A stretch of DNA of 64,000 nt from contig NZ_KB898356.1 of the NCBI RefSeq assembly GCF_000377565.1, forward strand, positions 1 through 64,000. Direction: 5' to 3'. Positions 1 through 8,668 of this stretch are shown here, piece by piece. The notes beneath the pieces are model-generated. The model worked only from the letters and a program-made list of their open reading frames with translations, had not been told where the DNA came from and did no database searches. Positions within the stretch are counted from its first letter, which is position 1. Every line of letters starts with the position of its first letter. The position numbers and the translations under genes are program-made. Source of the stretch: Rhizobium sp. 2MFCol3.1 (GTDB taxonomy: Bacteria > Pseudomonadota > Alphaproteobacteria > Rhizobiales > Rhizobiaceae).

Positions 1-1
1 T

Positions 2-274
2 GCCGGTGTCGCACCCTATGATGACGACAGCGGCAAGCATCGCGGCAGGCGCAGGATCCAGGGCGGTCGCGAAAGGCTGCGCAAGAGCCTGTTCATGTGC
101 GCTTTCACCGCCAGCCGGCACAATCCGGATCTGGCGGCCTTCTACAAGCGGTTGCGCGGCAACGGCAAGGAGCACCTGTGCGCGGTCATCGCGGTCGCCA
201 GAAAACTCGTCATTCTCGCCAACACCATCCTCACCAGGCAGACCGAATGGACGCCGAAATATGTGAATGGATGA
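2..274 (+). pseudogene. IS110-family transposase, C-terminal end (cut by window edge)
   Basis: An open frame enters from the left edge and ends at a TGA, giving 90 residues that start AGVAPYDDDSGKHRGRRRI. The pattern GVAPY..SGK..G.R.I.GGR..LR..L...A..A.RHNP.L..FY.RL...GK....A..A.ARKL is the conserved C-terminal half (Transposase_20 region) of IS110/IS1111 transposases, DEDD-type enzymes that move circular intermediates. The frame ends TPKYVNG, a plausible natural end. The N-terminal catalytic half lies outside the window, so I cannot tell whether the element is intact; it is listed as a partial gene rather than a proven pseudogene. Confidence 0.8.
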
Positions 275-282
275 GACATGGT

Positions 283-449
283 TGCTCCCCGCGGGGGAGA
301 AGGGGATGCACTGGCTCGCTCGCCCTTATCATTGACGTTTGCGATGGCGCTTCAGCTGATGTGAGCAGGGCAGGGCGGTGCCCCCAGTCTCTTCTCCCCA
401 GCGGGGAGAAGTGCCGGAGCGCCAGCGAGGCGATGAGGGGGCCACACGG
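283..449. repeat. Degenerate RIME-type intergenic mosaic repeat
   Basis: The 360 bases between the transposase end and the next gene hold two palindromic cores, CTCCCCGCGGGGGAG near 284-298 and CTTCTCCCC-AGC-GGGGAGAAG at 391-411. A right end reads GATGAGGGGGCCACACGG (432-449). The right end is the same sequence as the end of the complete repeat at 58172-58310. The left end is not recognisable, so this copy looks decayed. No gene is seen between 275 and 636. Confidence 0.65.
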
Positions 450-636
450 CACACCGCCGGCCATCGCCTGCGAGAAGCCGAGTCCTGCCGCCACCCCTGC
501 GACCTATCGCCATTGTGAACGCTTTGCCGCCCATCCGTCATTGTCCCGATGCCATCCGAACGGTAGCTATCGTCCCACGGTCCGCCCAGCCTTCCAGCAC
601 GGGCAGCCGTTGTTTTATCGATTAGGAGCAATCAAT

Positions 637-924
637 ATGATCGAAGTCATTGCCGCCTTCCGTGCAAAGCCCGGCAGCGAGGATAAGCTGCGTGAAGCGA
701 CGCTCGCGATCGTCGAGCCGACCCGTCGCGAGGAAGGCTGCATTCAGTTTGTCGTCCATGAGGACACGGATGCGCCCGGCACCTTCTTCATCCGCGAAAG
801 CTGGCGCGACCAGGAAGCCCTGACCGCGCATTTCGAGCAGCCCTACCTGAAAGCACTCGTGGAACTCCACAAGGACATCCTGGCCGAGCCGCTGAAGCTG
901 CATAACCTCAAGGTCCATGCCTGA
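637..924 (+). CDS. ABM-domain protein (antibiotic biosynthesis monooxygenase family)
   Basis: The product has 95 residues beginning MIEVIAAFRAKPG. The layout, a first strand with FRAKPGSEDKLREA, then EEGCIQF.VHED, TFFIRESW and an HFEQPYLKAL helix, is the single dimeric alpha+beta barrel of the ABM superfamily (YgiN-like quinol monooxygenases and relatives). Length agrees with a complete single-domain member. The ATG at 637 is preceded by TTAGGAGCAAT, a good ribosome site, so the open frame further upstream is not used. Small ABM proteins act in the cytoplasm on quinols or heme or have unknown substrates; nothing here tells which. It appears to be monocistronic and faces the Mop-type gene. Confidence 0.8.
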   Translation: MIEVIAAFRAKPGSEDKLREATLAIVEPTRREEGCIQFVVHEDTDAPGTFFIRESWRDQEALTAHFEQPYLKALVELHKDILAEPLKLHNLKVHA

Positions 925-951
925 GGCATTCTGAACATGTCGCCGTTGACC

Positions 952-1161
952 TCAGTCGACGGCGACCATCACGTCGGAGGCCTTGACCACGGCATAGGCG
1001 TCGGAGCCGACGGTCAGCCCGAGTTCCTTCACCGCCTCGTTGGTGATCGACGACGTCACGATCGAGCCGCCGCCGATATCGATGCGCACATGCGCCGTCG
1101 TGGCGCCGAGGGTGATCTCGACGACCTTGCCCTTGAGGCGATTGCGAGCGCTGATTTTCAT
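952..1161 (-). CDS. Mop-type molybdate/tungstate-binding protein (TOBE domain)
   Basis: The product has 69 residues, beginning MKISARNRLKGKVVEI and containing TAHVRIDIGGGSIVTSSIT and VGSDAYAVVKASDVMVAVD. This is the classic single TOBE/Mop fold: N-terminal SARN.LKG.V, central hydrophobic strands and the closing V.KA..VM. Free Mop proteins (molbindins) store or buffer molybdate in the cytoplasm as oligomers. It stands alone downstream of betC on the same strand with a 57-base gap; no modABC transporter genes are in view. Length is exactly that of molbindins. Confidence 0.88.
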   Translation of the reverse strand: MKISARNRLKGKVVEITLGATTAHVRIDIGGGSIVTSSITNEAVKELGLTVGSDAYAVVKASDVMVAVD

Positions 1162-1218
1162 GAGTTTTCTCCCTGGTTCGATGGCGGAACTTAGCGTCTC
1201 GCCACCGAAACGGCAATC

Positions 1219-2733
1219 TCACTCGCCGCGCGGATAGCGCTGGTTTTCTTCCAGCACGTTCAAATCCATGTGGTTGCGCATGTAGCGTTCCGAGGCGCGC
1301 TGCAGCGGCTGGTAGTCCCAGGGATAATAGGCGCCGTTGCGCAGCGCCTCGTAGACCACCCAGCGACGCGCCTGACTCTCGCGCACGGCGGCGTCGAAGC
1401 TTGCGAGGTTCCAGCGCTTCTCCGCCTGCGTAGTCAGATGCGCCAGCGTGTCCGCATAGGCGGGATCGGTGGCGAGGTTCTTCAATTCCTTCGGGTCGGC
1501 GTCGAGGTCGAAGAGCATCGGCGCGTCAGCGTCACAGAGCGTCAGCTTGAATTTGCCGTCGCGCAGCCCGACCAGCGGCGCGATCGAGCCCTCGGCCGCA
1601 TATTCCATCGGCACCGGCCCGCGCGTTCCCGTTCCCTTGGCAAGCGGCGTCAGATCCTCGCCGTCAGTCCATGGCTTCAGCTTGGTGATGTCGATGCCGG
1701 CAAGCGAGGCCAGCGTCGGCGTCACGTCGAGCGTCGAGACCGGCTGGCTGATGAGCTTTGGCTCCCAGCCGGGTGCTGCGATTGCCAGCGGTACGCGCGC
1801 GGAACCGTCGAAGAAGCACATCTTGAACCACAGCCCGCGCTCGCCCAGCATGTCACCGTGGTCGGAGACGAAGAGGATAACGGTATCCTCGGCCATCCGC
1901 CCGCGCTCGAGAACGTCGAGCAGTTCGCCGACCTTCTCGTCGATATAGGAGATGTTGGCGAAATAGCCGTGCCTTGCGTTGCGCACCTGCTCGCGGGTGA
2001 TCTCGAAGGCGTCGTAGTCGCAGGCCTTCAAAAGCCGCTGCGAATGCTGGTCCTGTTCCTCGAAGGGGATCGTGCCGACCTCGGGGTCGAGATGAGGGCA
2101 ATCCTCGTAGAGATCCCAGAACTTGCGGCGCGCCACATAGGGGTCGTGCGGATGCGTGAAGCTGACCGTCAAACACCAGGGGCGATCGTCCTGCCGGCGC
2201 GAGAGGTCGTAGAGCTTGCGGGTCGCGTTGTAGGCGACCTCGTCGTCATATTCCATCTGGTTGGTGATCTCGGCCACACCCGCGCCCGTTACCGAGCCGA
2301 GATTGTGGTACCACCAGTCGATGCGCTCGCCGGGCTTGGTATAGTCAGGCGTCCAGCCGAAATCGGCCGGGTAGATATCGGTCGTCAGTCGCTCCTCGAA
2401 GCCGTGCAGCTGGTCGGGACCGACGAAGTGCATCTTGCCCGAGAGCGCTGTGTGATAGCCGGCCGCGCGCAGATGATGCGCGAAGGTCGGAATATCGGAA
2501 GCGAATTCGGCGGCGTTGTCGTAGACGCGGGTGCGGCTCGGCAACTGTCCGGACATGAAGGAAGCCCGCGCCGGCGCGCAGAGCGGGCTTGCCGTATAGG
2601 TGTTGGCAAAGCGCACGGAGCGCTTCGCCAGGGCTTTCAGATGCGGCGCGTGAAGAAACTCGGCCGGCCCATCGGGAAACAGCGTCCCGTTATACTGGTC
2701 GACCATCAGGATGAGAAAATTCGGGCGCGACAT
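1219..2733 (-). CDS. betC: Choline sulfatase
   Basis: This 504-residue cytoplasmic sulfatase hydrolyses choline-O-sulfate to choline and sulfate, feeding the glycine betaine osmoprotectant pathway. The N-terminus MSRPNFLILMVDQ holds the first metal-binding Asp. The sulfatase signature C-A-P-A-R is at residues 52-56, where Cys52 is converted to formylglycine. A second metal motif, VSDHGDMLGE, lies in the middle, and the C-terminal half has the choline-sulfatase-specific tail. The ATG at 2733 is chosen because upstream codons are atypical and the family starts here. It lies 25 bases downstream of choX and forms an operon with it, opposite a LysR gene of the choline-sulfate regulator type. Confidence 0.93.
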   Translation of the reverse strand: MSRPNFLILMVDQYNGTLFPDGPAEFLHAPHLKALAKRSVRFANTYTASPLCAPARASFMSGQLPSRTRVYDNAAEFASDIPTFAHHLRAAGYHTALSGKMHFVGPDQLHGFEERLTTDIYPADFGWTPDYTKPGERIDWWYHNLGSVTGAGVAEITNQMEYDDEVAYNATRKLYDLSRRQDDRPWCLTVSFTHPHDPYVARRKFWDLYEDCPHLDPEVGTIPFEEQDQHSQRLLKACDYDAFEITREQVRNARHGYFANISYIDEKVGELLDVLERGRMAEDTVILFVSDHGDMLGERGLWFKMCFFDGSARVPLAIAAPGWEPKLISQPVSTLDVTPTLASLAGIDITKLKPWTDGEDLTPLAKGTGTRGPVPMEYAAEGSIAPLVGLRDGKFKLTLCDADAPMLFDLDADPKELKNLATDPAYADTLAHLTTQAEKRWNLASFDAAVRESQARRWVVYEALRNGAYYPWDYQPLQRASERYMRNHMDLNVLEENQRYPRGE

Positions 2734-2758
2734 GCTGGGTATTGGTCCTTGGAAAGTA

Positions 2759-3709
2759 TCAGAGGCCGAGGGAGGTCTTGACTGCGTCCGCGGCGGGCTT
2801 GCCGTCAAACGTCGTGACGCCTGACAGCCATGGGTCGACAGCGGTCGGATTGGCCTTCAGCCATGCGGTTGCCGCGGCCTTCGGGTCCTCGCCGCCGAGG
2901 ATCGAGCCCATCAGCACGTTTTCCATGCTGAGGTCGAACTTCAGGTTTTTCATGAACGCGGCCGCGTTCGGGCATTTCGCCGACCAGCCGGTCCGGGCCA
3001 GGGTATAAATCTCGGCGCCGCCGAAGTTCGCGCCGAAATAGGCATCGCCGCCGGAGAGATAGGTGATCTGGAACTTCTCGTTCATCGGGTGCGGCGCCCA
3101 GGCAAGGAACACCACAGCGCCCTTGTCCTTGGAGGCGCGCTCGACCTGCGCCAGCATCGCCTGCTCGCCGGATTCCACCAGCTTCCAGTCCTTGAGGCCG
3201 AAGTCGTTGGCGTCGATCATCTTCTGGATGTTGCCGTTGGCAGGCGCGCCCGGCTCGATGCCGTAGATCTGCTTGCCGAACTCGTCGCCATGCTTCTGCA
3301 GGTCGGCGAAATCCTTGATGCCCTTGTCGGCGACATAGGTCGGCACGGCGAGCGTGAACTTTGCGCCCTCGAGGTTCTTGTTCATTACCTCGACAGCCTT
3401 GGCGGCATTGAGGTCGTCGATGAAGGCCTTCTGCGCCGGCATCCAGTTGCCGAGGAAGACGTCGATCTCGCCGTTCTTCATCGACTGGTAGCCGATCGGA
3501 ACCGAGAGCGTCTTGACGTCGGGCTCGTAGCCGAGGGCAGTCAGGATCACGGAAGTGACGCCATTGGTGGCGGTGATGTCGGTCCAGCCCGGATCGGACA
3601 TGCGGATCGTCTTGCACGACGCATCGTCGGCGGCAGCGGCCGACCCAACGGCCAGAGCGGTAAGCACAACGCCGGCAGCAAGACGGCGGATCATGGAAAC
3701 TGCTGTCAT
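2759..3709 (-). CDS. choX: Choline ABC transporter, periplasmic binding protein
   Basis: The product has 316 residues with a Sec signal peptide (MIRRLAAGVVLTALAVGSAAAA, cleaved near residue 27). The ligand cage residues known from Sinorhizobium ChoX are present: Trp42 and Asp44 in DPGWTD, Trp89 in GNW and Trp204 in LAWAP. Two Cys (32 and in SAKCPNA) could form the known disulfide. The protein captures choline (and acetylcholine) in the periplasm for the ChoWV permease/ATPase. It is the first gene of a choX-betC operon. The permease and ATPase genes choW and choV are not adjacent, which is the odd point. The start at 3709 has the ribosome site GGGGAAATGAG. Confidence 0.93.
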   Translation of the reverse strand: MTAVSMIRRLAAGVVLTALAVGSAAAADDASCKTIRMSDPGWTDITATNGVTSVILTALGYEPDVKTLSVPIGYQSMKNGEIDVFLGNWMPAQKAFIDDLNAAKAVEVMNKNLEGAKFTLAVPTYVADKGIKDFADLQKHGDEFGKQIYGIEPGAPANGNIQKMIDANDFGLKDWKLVESGEQAMLAQVERASKDKGAVVFLAWAPHPMNEKFQITYLSGGDAYFGANFGGAEIYTLARTGWSAKCPNAAAFMKNLKFDLSMENVLMGSILGGEDPKAAATAWLKANPTAVDPWLSGVTTFDGKPAADAVKTSLGL

Positions 3710-3808
3710 CTCATTTCCCCTTTTTTGTCATTTGATAGTTTTATTGAACAACACTAGCATCGTCCCTGTGAAGGCAGCTTTTTTCGATGGTTCCCAACAG
3801 GATTTTTT

Positions 3809-4708
3809 ATGGCAGAGCGGCCGATCGATCTGGGGTGGATGCGCATTTTCGCGGAGATCGGCGGCGCCGGCAGCCTGTCGGCCGCAGCCGGCGCGCTCGG
3901 CCTCACCCAGCCCGCCGTCAGCTACCAGATCCGCAGGCTGGAAGAGCAGATCGGCGTGACGCTGTTGAAGCGCCAGCATCGCGGCGTCGAGCTCACGCCG
4001 GAGGGGCAGCGGCTTTTCGATCTGGTCGCAAGAAGCGTCGATGAAATCGACCAGCTGACGCGCAGGCTGCGCAGCGAGAAGGAACGCCCGTCGATCCGCC
4101 TGCATACGGACTACGCCTTTTCCGCGCTCTGGCTGATCCCGCGCATGCACGCGTTTCGCCTGGTCCATCCGGATACGGACATCCAGATCATCGCCACGCA
4201 GCGCATGGAGCGTCATCGTTCGGGGGAAGGCGACGTCTCCGTCGTCTTCGGCACTCGCGCCGAATTCGGCCGCGACGCGAAGCTTCTGCTGCCGGAAAAG
4301 GTGGCGCCCGTCTGCAGCCCCGGCTTCATCGAGCGCAACGGCCCCTTCGAGACGCCCGCCGATCTCGCCCGCAACAGGCTGATCCACCTCGATACGGCAG
4401 TGCCATCGCCATGGTTCGACTGGCGCAGCTATTTCGCCGAACTCGGCATCGGGCGCGAGGCCTTTGCCGGGCAGGGCGATCTCAGTTTCAACACCTACTC
4501 GCTGGTGGTGCAGGCAGCGCTTGGCGAACAGGGGCTGGCGCTCGGCTGGATGGGCCTGGTCGATACGCTGCTTTCGAATGGCATCCTGTCTGTGGCCGGC
4601 CCGACGCTGGAAGCGCCGGATCGCGGCTATTTTCTGCTGCAGCCGAAAGGCCGCACGCCCGGGAGCGATGAACTCGGCGCCTGGATGCTGGCCGAAGCCG
4701 GTCTCTGA
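3809..4708 (+). CDS. LysR-type choline-sulfate utilization regulator
   Basis: The protein has 299 residues with an N-terminal winged helix (about 10-67: GAGSLSAAAGALGLTQPAVSYQIRRLEEQIG) and a substrate-binding domain of the GcvA-like subgroup. It is divergent from choX with a 99-base shared intergenic region. LysR genes next to choline sulfatases form a recognised subfamily (choline sulfate-utilization transcription factor), so it most likely controls choX-betC. AACAGGA precedes the ATG. No LysR box could be assigned with certainty in 3710-3808, although that region is AT-rich and must hold both promoters. Confidence 0.88.
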   Translation: MAERPIDLGWMRIFAEIGGAGSLSAAAGALGLTQPAVSYQIRRLEEQIGVTLLKRQHRGVELTPEGQRLFDLVARSVDEIDQLTRRLRSEKERPSIRLHTDYAFSALWLIPRMHAFRLVHPDTDIQIIATQRMERHRSGEGDVSVVFGTRAEFGRDAKLLLPEKVAPVCSPGFIERNGPFETPADLARNRLIHLDTAVPSPWFDWRSYFAELGIGREAFAGQGDLSFNTYSLVVQAALGEQGLALGWMGLVDTLLSNGILSVAGPTLEAPDRGYFLLQPKGRTPGSDELGAWMLAEAGL

Positions 4709-4734
4709 CATGCTGTATCGAGATGGTGTGGTCT

Positions 4735-6111
4735 TCAGGCGGCCAGATCCTGCAGGAAGTCGTCGCACCAGCGCGAGACGTCGTGGACCGCGAGATAGTC
4801 CATCATCCGCTGCCACCGCTCCTTGCGCTCTTCGAGCGACATGTTGAGCGCCCGCGCTATCGCGTTGGCGGTCCCCTCGATGTCATAGGGATTGACCAGA
4901 AGAGCGCCTTTCAGTTCGCGGGCGGCACCCGCGAAGCGTGAAAGCACGAGAACGCCTGGATCCCCGGGATCCTGCGCCGCGACATATTCCTTGGCGACGA
5001 GGTTCATACCGTCGCGCAGCGGCGTCACGAGGCCCACGCGCGCGAGGCGATAAAGCCCGGCAAGGATGGGTCGGCTGAGCGAGCGGTTGATATAGCGGAT
5101 CGGCACCCAGTCCACGGTGCCGAGAGCCCCGTTTACCCGGCCTGCCTGTTCGGCGACCGTGCGCTGCATCTGCTCGTATTCCGGCACCTCCGAGCGCGAT
5201 TTCGGCGTCACCTGCAGATAGGTCACGTTGCGCTGGTGGGCCGGGTTGTTGAGCACGAAGCGCTCGAATGCGTCGATGCGCTGCGTCAGGCCCTTGGAGT
5301 AATCGAGCCGGTCGACGCCGATGATCAGGTCGCGGCCGATGATGCTCTCCTTCGCCTTGTGTACCATGGCGTGGCTGACGGCTTTGCGGGCAAACTTGGC
5401 GAAGGCTTCGGTCTCGATCCCGATACCATAGGCGCCGCCCTTGAAGATCTTGTCGCCGGAGTTGAAGCGACCGTCTCCCAGCGCGTCACCCATCTCCTCG
5501 CGACGCAGGCAGCCGGCGAAATTCTCAAGGTCGTGGTCGGTCTGGAAGCCGACGAGATCGTAGGCGGCAAGCCCGCGCATGATCTCCTCGTGAACAGGCA
5601 TGGTGAAGAGCACGTCGGCCGGCGGCCAGGGGATGTGGTGGAAGAAACCGATGCGGTTCTTAACCCCCATCTGCCTGAGCTCGGCGGCAAGCGGGATCAG
5701 GTGGTAATCGTGAATCCAGATCGTGTCGTCTGGTTCGAGCATCGGCGCAAGGCGGTGCGCGAAGAAGCGGTTCACGCGGAAGTAGCCCGTCATCTCCTTG
5801 CGGCCGTATTCCGCCAGATCCAGCCGGTAGTGGCAGATCGGCCAGAGCACACGGTTGGCAAAGCCGAAGTAATATTCCTCGACATCCTTTTCGGTCAGAT
5901 CCGTCAGCGCATAGGTGATCCGGCCATCCTCGCTGATCTGCAAGGGACCTGGCTCGGTGTCGCCGCTCGACTTGCCCGACCAGCCCATCCAGATGCCGCC
6001 GCGCTGCTGGAGCGCTGCCTGCAAGGCCACGGCAAGCCCGCCGGCCGCCGCTGCCGCTCCGCCCTTTTCGGGAACGGGCACACGGTTGGAAACGATGACA
6101 AGACGGCTCAC
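4735..6111 (-). CDS. otsA: Trehalose-6-phosphate synthase
   Basis: This 458-residue glycosyltransferase of family GT20 joins UDP-glucose and glucose-6-phosphate into trehalose-6-phosphate, a cytoplasmic step of osmolyte synthesis. Diagnostic motifs in order are SNRVPVPEKGG with Arg10, GGLAVAL, WMGWSG, WIHDYHLIPLA (the HDYHL loop), DRLDYSKGL and the C-terminal DGMNLVAKEYVA. Length matches the bacterial family. The start is a GTG at 6111 with AAAGGA seven bases upstream. It follows otsB on the same strand with a 57-base gap. The pair forms the complete OtsAB route. Confidence 0.96.
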   Translation of the reverse strand: MSRLVIVSNRVPVPEKGGAAAAAGGLAVALQAALQQRGGIWMGWSGKSSGDTEPGPLQISEDGRITYALTDLTEKDVEEYYFGFANRVLWPICHYRLDLAEYGRKEMTGYFRVNRFFAHRLAPMLEPDDTIWIHDYHLIPLAAELRQMGVKNRIGFFHHIPWPPADVLFTMPVHEEIMRGLAAYDLVGFQTDHDLENFAGCLRREEMGDALGDGRFNSGDKIFKGGAYGIGIETEAFAKFARKAVSHAMVHKAKESIIGRDLIIGVDRLDYSKGLTQRIDAFERFVLNNPAHQRNVTYLQVTPKSRSEVPEYEQMQRTVAEQAGRVNGALGTVDWVPIRYINRSLSRPILAGLYRLARVGLVTPLRDGMNLVAKEYVAAQDPGDPGVLVLSRFAGAARELKGALLVNPYDIEGTANAIARALNMSLEERKERWQRMMDYLAVHDVSRWCDDFLQDLAA

Positions 6112-6168
6112 GCAATATTCCTTTCAAAAACGGCAGTACGCAAAATGGCAATCGATAGGTCGCGATCA

Positions 6169-6966
6169 TCAAACGGCGAGATGCGCGATGAGTTCCCTGA
6201 GAGCGACCGCGGTCGGCAGCGTCAGTTGCGCCGCCGTGCCGGAAAGGGGCGCGCCGACGCGGATCGAATGCCCGCCCAGCCGGTTGGCGACGTGGAACAT
6301 CGCCTCGTCGGTAATGTCGTCGCCAATCGCGATCGGACGGCGGCCCGCGAACGGCGCCTCGGAGAGAAAGGTCTCCACCGCATGCCCCTTGTCGGCGCTG
6401 GCAGGGCGAATTTCGAGCACCATCTTGCCGCGCTGCAGCGTCCAGTTCTCGCCGGCCTTGGCAAGGAACTTCTCCATCAGCGGCTCGAGCTCGGCCTGCC
6501 GCTGCGGCGCGAGCCGGTAGTGGGCGGCAACCGCTGCCCCCTTGTCCTCGATCAGCACGCCATCGAAGCCTGACGTTTCCTTGCGCAGTTCGGCCTTCAG
6601 TTTCTCGAACTGCGCCGTCGGCTCGGCCTGCTCGATCCGTCCGTCCGCGCGGCGAAGCTCCGCTCCATGCAGGCCCGCGATCGGAAACCGGTAAGGGGCA
6701 AAAAGCTTGTCGGCGTAGGGCAGCGCCCGCCCGGTCACCAGCGCCACGGCGCCACCAAGCTTGCGCGACAGCTGATCGAGTTGCTGCGGCAAGGCAGGGG
6801 GCACGACAATGCCATCGGGCGTGTCGGCGAGATCGAGCAAGGTGCCGTCGATATCGAGAAACAGCGCCCAATCGGCGGCCGAGGACCGGAGCAGATTAAA
6901 CAGAAACGAGGTCCCGGAAACCTGCTGCGGCTTCAGGGTTCGGGATGGCTGCGCTGGATAGGACAT
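6169..6966 (-). CDS. otsB: Trehalose-6-phosphate phosphatase
   Basis: The product has 265 residues and is a HAD-superfamily phosphatase that removes phosphate from trehalose-6-phosphate. Motif I is FLDIDGTLLD with catalytic Asp38 and Asp40, motif II VTGR, and motif III GDDITDEAMF; the C1 cap lies between. The ATG at 6966 (MSYPAQ) is preferred; an upstream in-frame ATG at 6987 is possible. It is the promoter-proximal gene of the otsB-otsA unit. Gene order otsB before otsA is the reverse of what might be expected from the pathway but both are co-directional and close. Confidence 0.93.
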   Translation of the reverse strand: MSYPAQPSRTLKPQQVSGTSFLFNLLRSSAADWALFLDIDGTLLDLADTPDGIVVPPALPQQLDQLSRKLGGAVALVTGRALPYADKLFAPYRFPIAGLHGAELRRADGRIEQAEPTAQFEKLKAELRKETSGFDGVLIEDKGAAVAAHYRLAPQRQAELEPLMEKFLAKAGENWTLQRGKMVLEIRPASADKGHAVETFLSEAPFAGRRPIAIGDDITDEAMFHVANRLGGHSIRVGAPLSGTAAQLTLPTAVALRELIAHLAV

Positions 6967-7056
6967 GTGGTCTAAATGTGGCAGCAAAGCCCGATGACAA
7001 CCCTAAAAAGTCATCGCTGTCCCTTTGCGGCGTCTCGCGCGGACGTTCGCCATCCC

Positions 7057-8586
7057 TCAATCTCCCGGCGTCACAGGGGCATTGGCCGCATAGAAGGCCT
7101 TCGCGTCGCGGGTGAACAAAGTGCCCTGATCGCTGCGTGTGTAGAACATGTGGCCGCCCTGGTAGACCTTCAGCCCCACCCGGTTGGCGGCAAGCGAAGC
7201 CGGCAGATGGTCGACGACATAGCGGCTGACGCCATAGGGCGTGACGAGGTCGCTGTAGCCATGCGCGATCAGCAGCCGGAAGCTTGGAACGGCGGCGAGA
7301 AACTGCCTGATGTCGCCAGTCACGCTTGCCTGAAGGCGCGACCCGCCACCCCGGCGTCCCCATTCCCACTGACGGTTTATGTCGCTGTCGAGCAGCGAGT
7401 AGGTCATCTCCGTCTTGAAGCCGAGCTCGTTGCGGGCGTAGTCGGCGAAAGCGCCGCCATAAGCGCGCGTGAAACCGTCGAGGATGGCGTCGTCGCCGCG
7501 TGCGTCGGCGGTCTCCGGAAACGCATCGGGCGTGGTAAAGGCCGCGTCATAGGGGCTGGCAACCAGTCCGTCGCTCTTGCCGATCTCCTTGGCGAAGGCG
7601 TTGCCGAGAAAGCCACGGTTCTTTTCGACCACATCTTCGGGGATACCCGTCATGGCAGAGAGCCTGGAATAAAACGCCTTCGCCGCGTCCCCCGTGGGTG
7701 CTGCCCCCGCCAGCGTCGTCAGATAGTCGCCGAGCGCGAACCGCTCCGCCTCGCGTTGCTTCGTCTCGTCGAAGGCCTTTCGCCGATCCATCTGAGCTGC
7801 CGCCAACGACGGCAACTCCAGCGCCGCGCCGAGCGCGAACTCGTCCGCGCCGAACATCAGCTGCCCCTCGAGGAGCGGCGACAGCATGACCGCGCCCGAG
7901 ACGATGATGCCCTGCGTATCCTTCAGCGCGCTCGCCACCTTCGCCGCCCGGAAGCCGCCATAGCTCTCGCCGAGCAGATATTTCGGTGAGGACGCCCGGT
8001 TGTTGTGCGTGACGTAGAGCGCGATCGCCTTGGCTACGCTCTCGGCGTCGGCATTCACATTGTAGTATTTGGCGGCGTCATCGGGCTTCACCGTCCGGCT
8101 CCAGCCGGTACCAACAGGGTCGATCAGCACGAGGTCGGTGAAATCGAGCCAGCTGTTCGGGTTGTCGACCAGCCTGGCTTCCGCCCCGTCGTCGCCCTTC
8201 GGTCCGAAGTCGACGATCCGGGGACCGACGAGGCCCAGATGCAGGAAGGCCGAGGCCGCACCCGGGCCACCGTTGAAGGCGAAGGTCAGCGGCCGGTTGG
8301 CCCCGCCATCCTTCTTGACGTAGGCGGTGTAGAAGATCGCCGCCGTCTGCGCGCCATCCTGGCCGAACATGTCGAGCGTTCCAGCCGTCGCGGTATAGGC
8401 GAGCTTGCGGCCATCGAGGGTGATCTCATGCTCGGTGACGGAATCCGCAGGCAGCAGCTTCAGCACGCCCTCGCGCGATCCGGCGGATGGCCGCGCCGCG
8501 TCTTGCGCATAGGTCAGGGATGGGGTGACTGCCGCAGTGAGCCCGGTGGCCAGGATTGTGGCCAGGACAATGGATCGAAAGCGCAC
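7057..8586 (-). CDS. Secreted serine carboxypeptidase-like peptidase, family S10
   Basis: The product has 509 residues with a signal peptide (about residues 1-28, ending SLTYAQD). The alpha/beta-hydrolase core shows the oxyanion region FAFNGGPGA (about 103-110), the nucleophile motif GESYGG with Ser208, an Asp in HGYSDLVTPYG and a His in QGGHMFY near the end, which is the full S10 triad arrangement. Family S10 cleaves C-terminal residues at acid pH; bacterial members are periplasmic or exported and their substrates are mostly unknown. The start codon is GTG. It stands alone between otsB and the MFS gene. There is no evidence for substrate or regulator. Confidence 0.85.
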   Translation of the reverse strand: MRFRSIVLATILATGLTAAVTPSLTYAQDAARPSAGSREGVLKLLPADSVTEHEITLDGRKLAYTATAGTLDMFGQDGAQTAAIFYTAYVKKDGGANRPLTFAFNGGPGAASAFLHLGLVGPRIVDFGPKGDDGAEARLVDNPNSWLDFTDLVLIDPVGTGWSRTVKPDDAAKYYNVNADAESVAKAIALYVTHNNRASSPKYLLGESYGGFRAAKVASALKDTQGIIVSGAVMLSPLLEGQLMFGADEFALGAALELPSLAAAQMDRRKAFDETKQREAERFALGDYLTTLAGAAPTGDAAKAFYSRLSAMTGIPEDVVEKNRGFLGNAFAKEIGKSDGLVASPYDAAFTTPDAFPETADARGDDAILDGFTRAYGGAFADYARNELGFKTEMTYSLLDSDINRQWEWGRRGGGSRLQASVTGDIRQFLAAVPSFRLLIAHGYSDLVTPYGVSRYVVDHLPASLAANRVGLKVYQGGHMFYTRSDQGTLFTRDAKAFYAANAPVTPGD

Positions 8587-8668
8587 GACTGTTCCTCCGC
8601 GGATGCCATCTTTGCGCGGAGCCTAGCATCGGCGCCGCCGCAGAGGGCATCAACAGATGGTGAAGGCC

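Noticed and set aside
97..636. Upstream in-frame extension of the ABM gene
   Set aside because: It crosses the repeat and the transposase end; the ATG at 637 with its ribosome site explains the family start.
275..636. CRISPR-like palindromes in the left repeat
   Set aside because: Only two degenerate palindromic units and no regular spacers; the unit matches the RIME element at 58172-58310.
1270..2781. A 503-codon open frame opposite betC
   Set aside because: It is the shadow of the real sulfatase gene; GC-rich coding often leaves long open frames on the other strand. The amino acid pattern matches no family.
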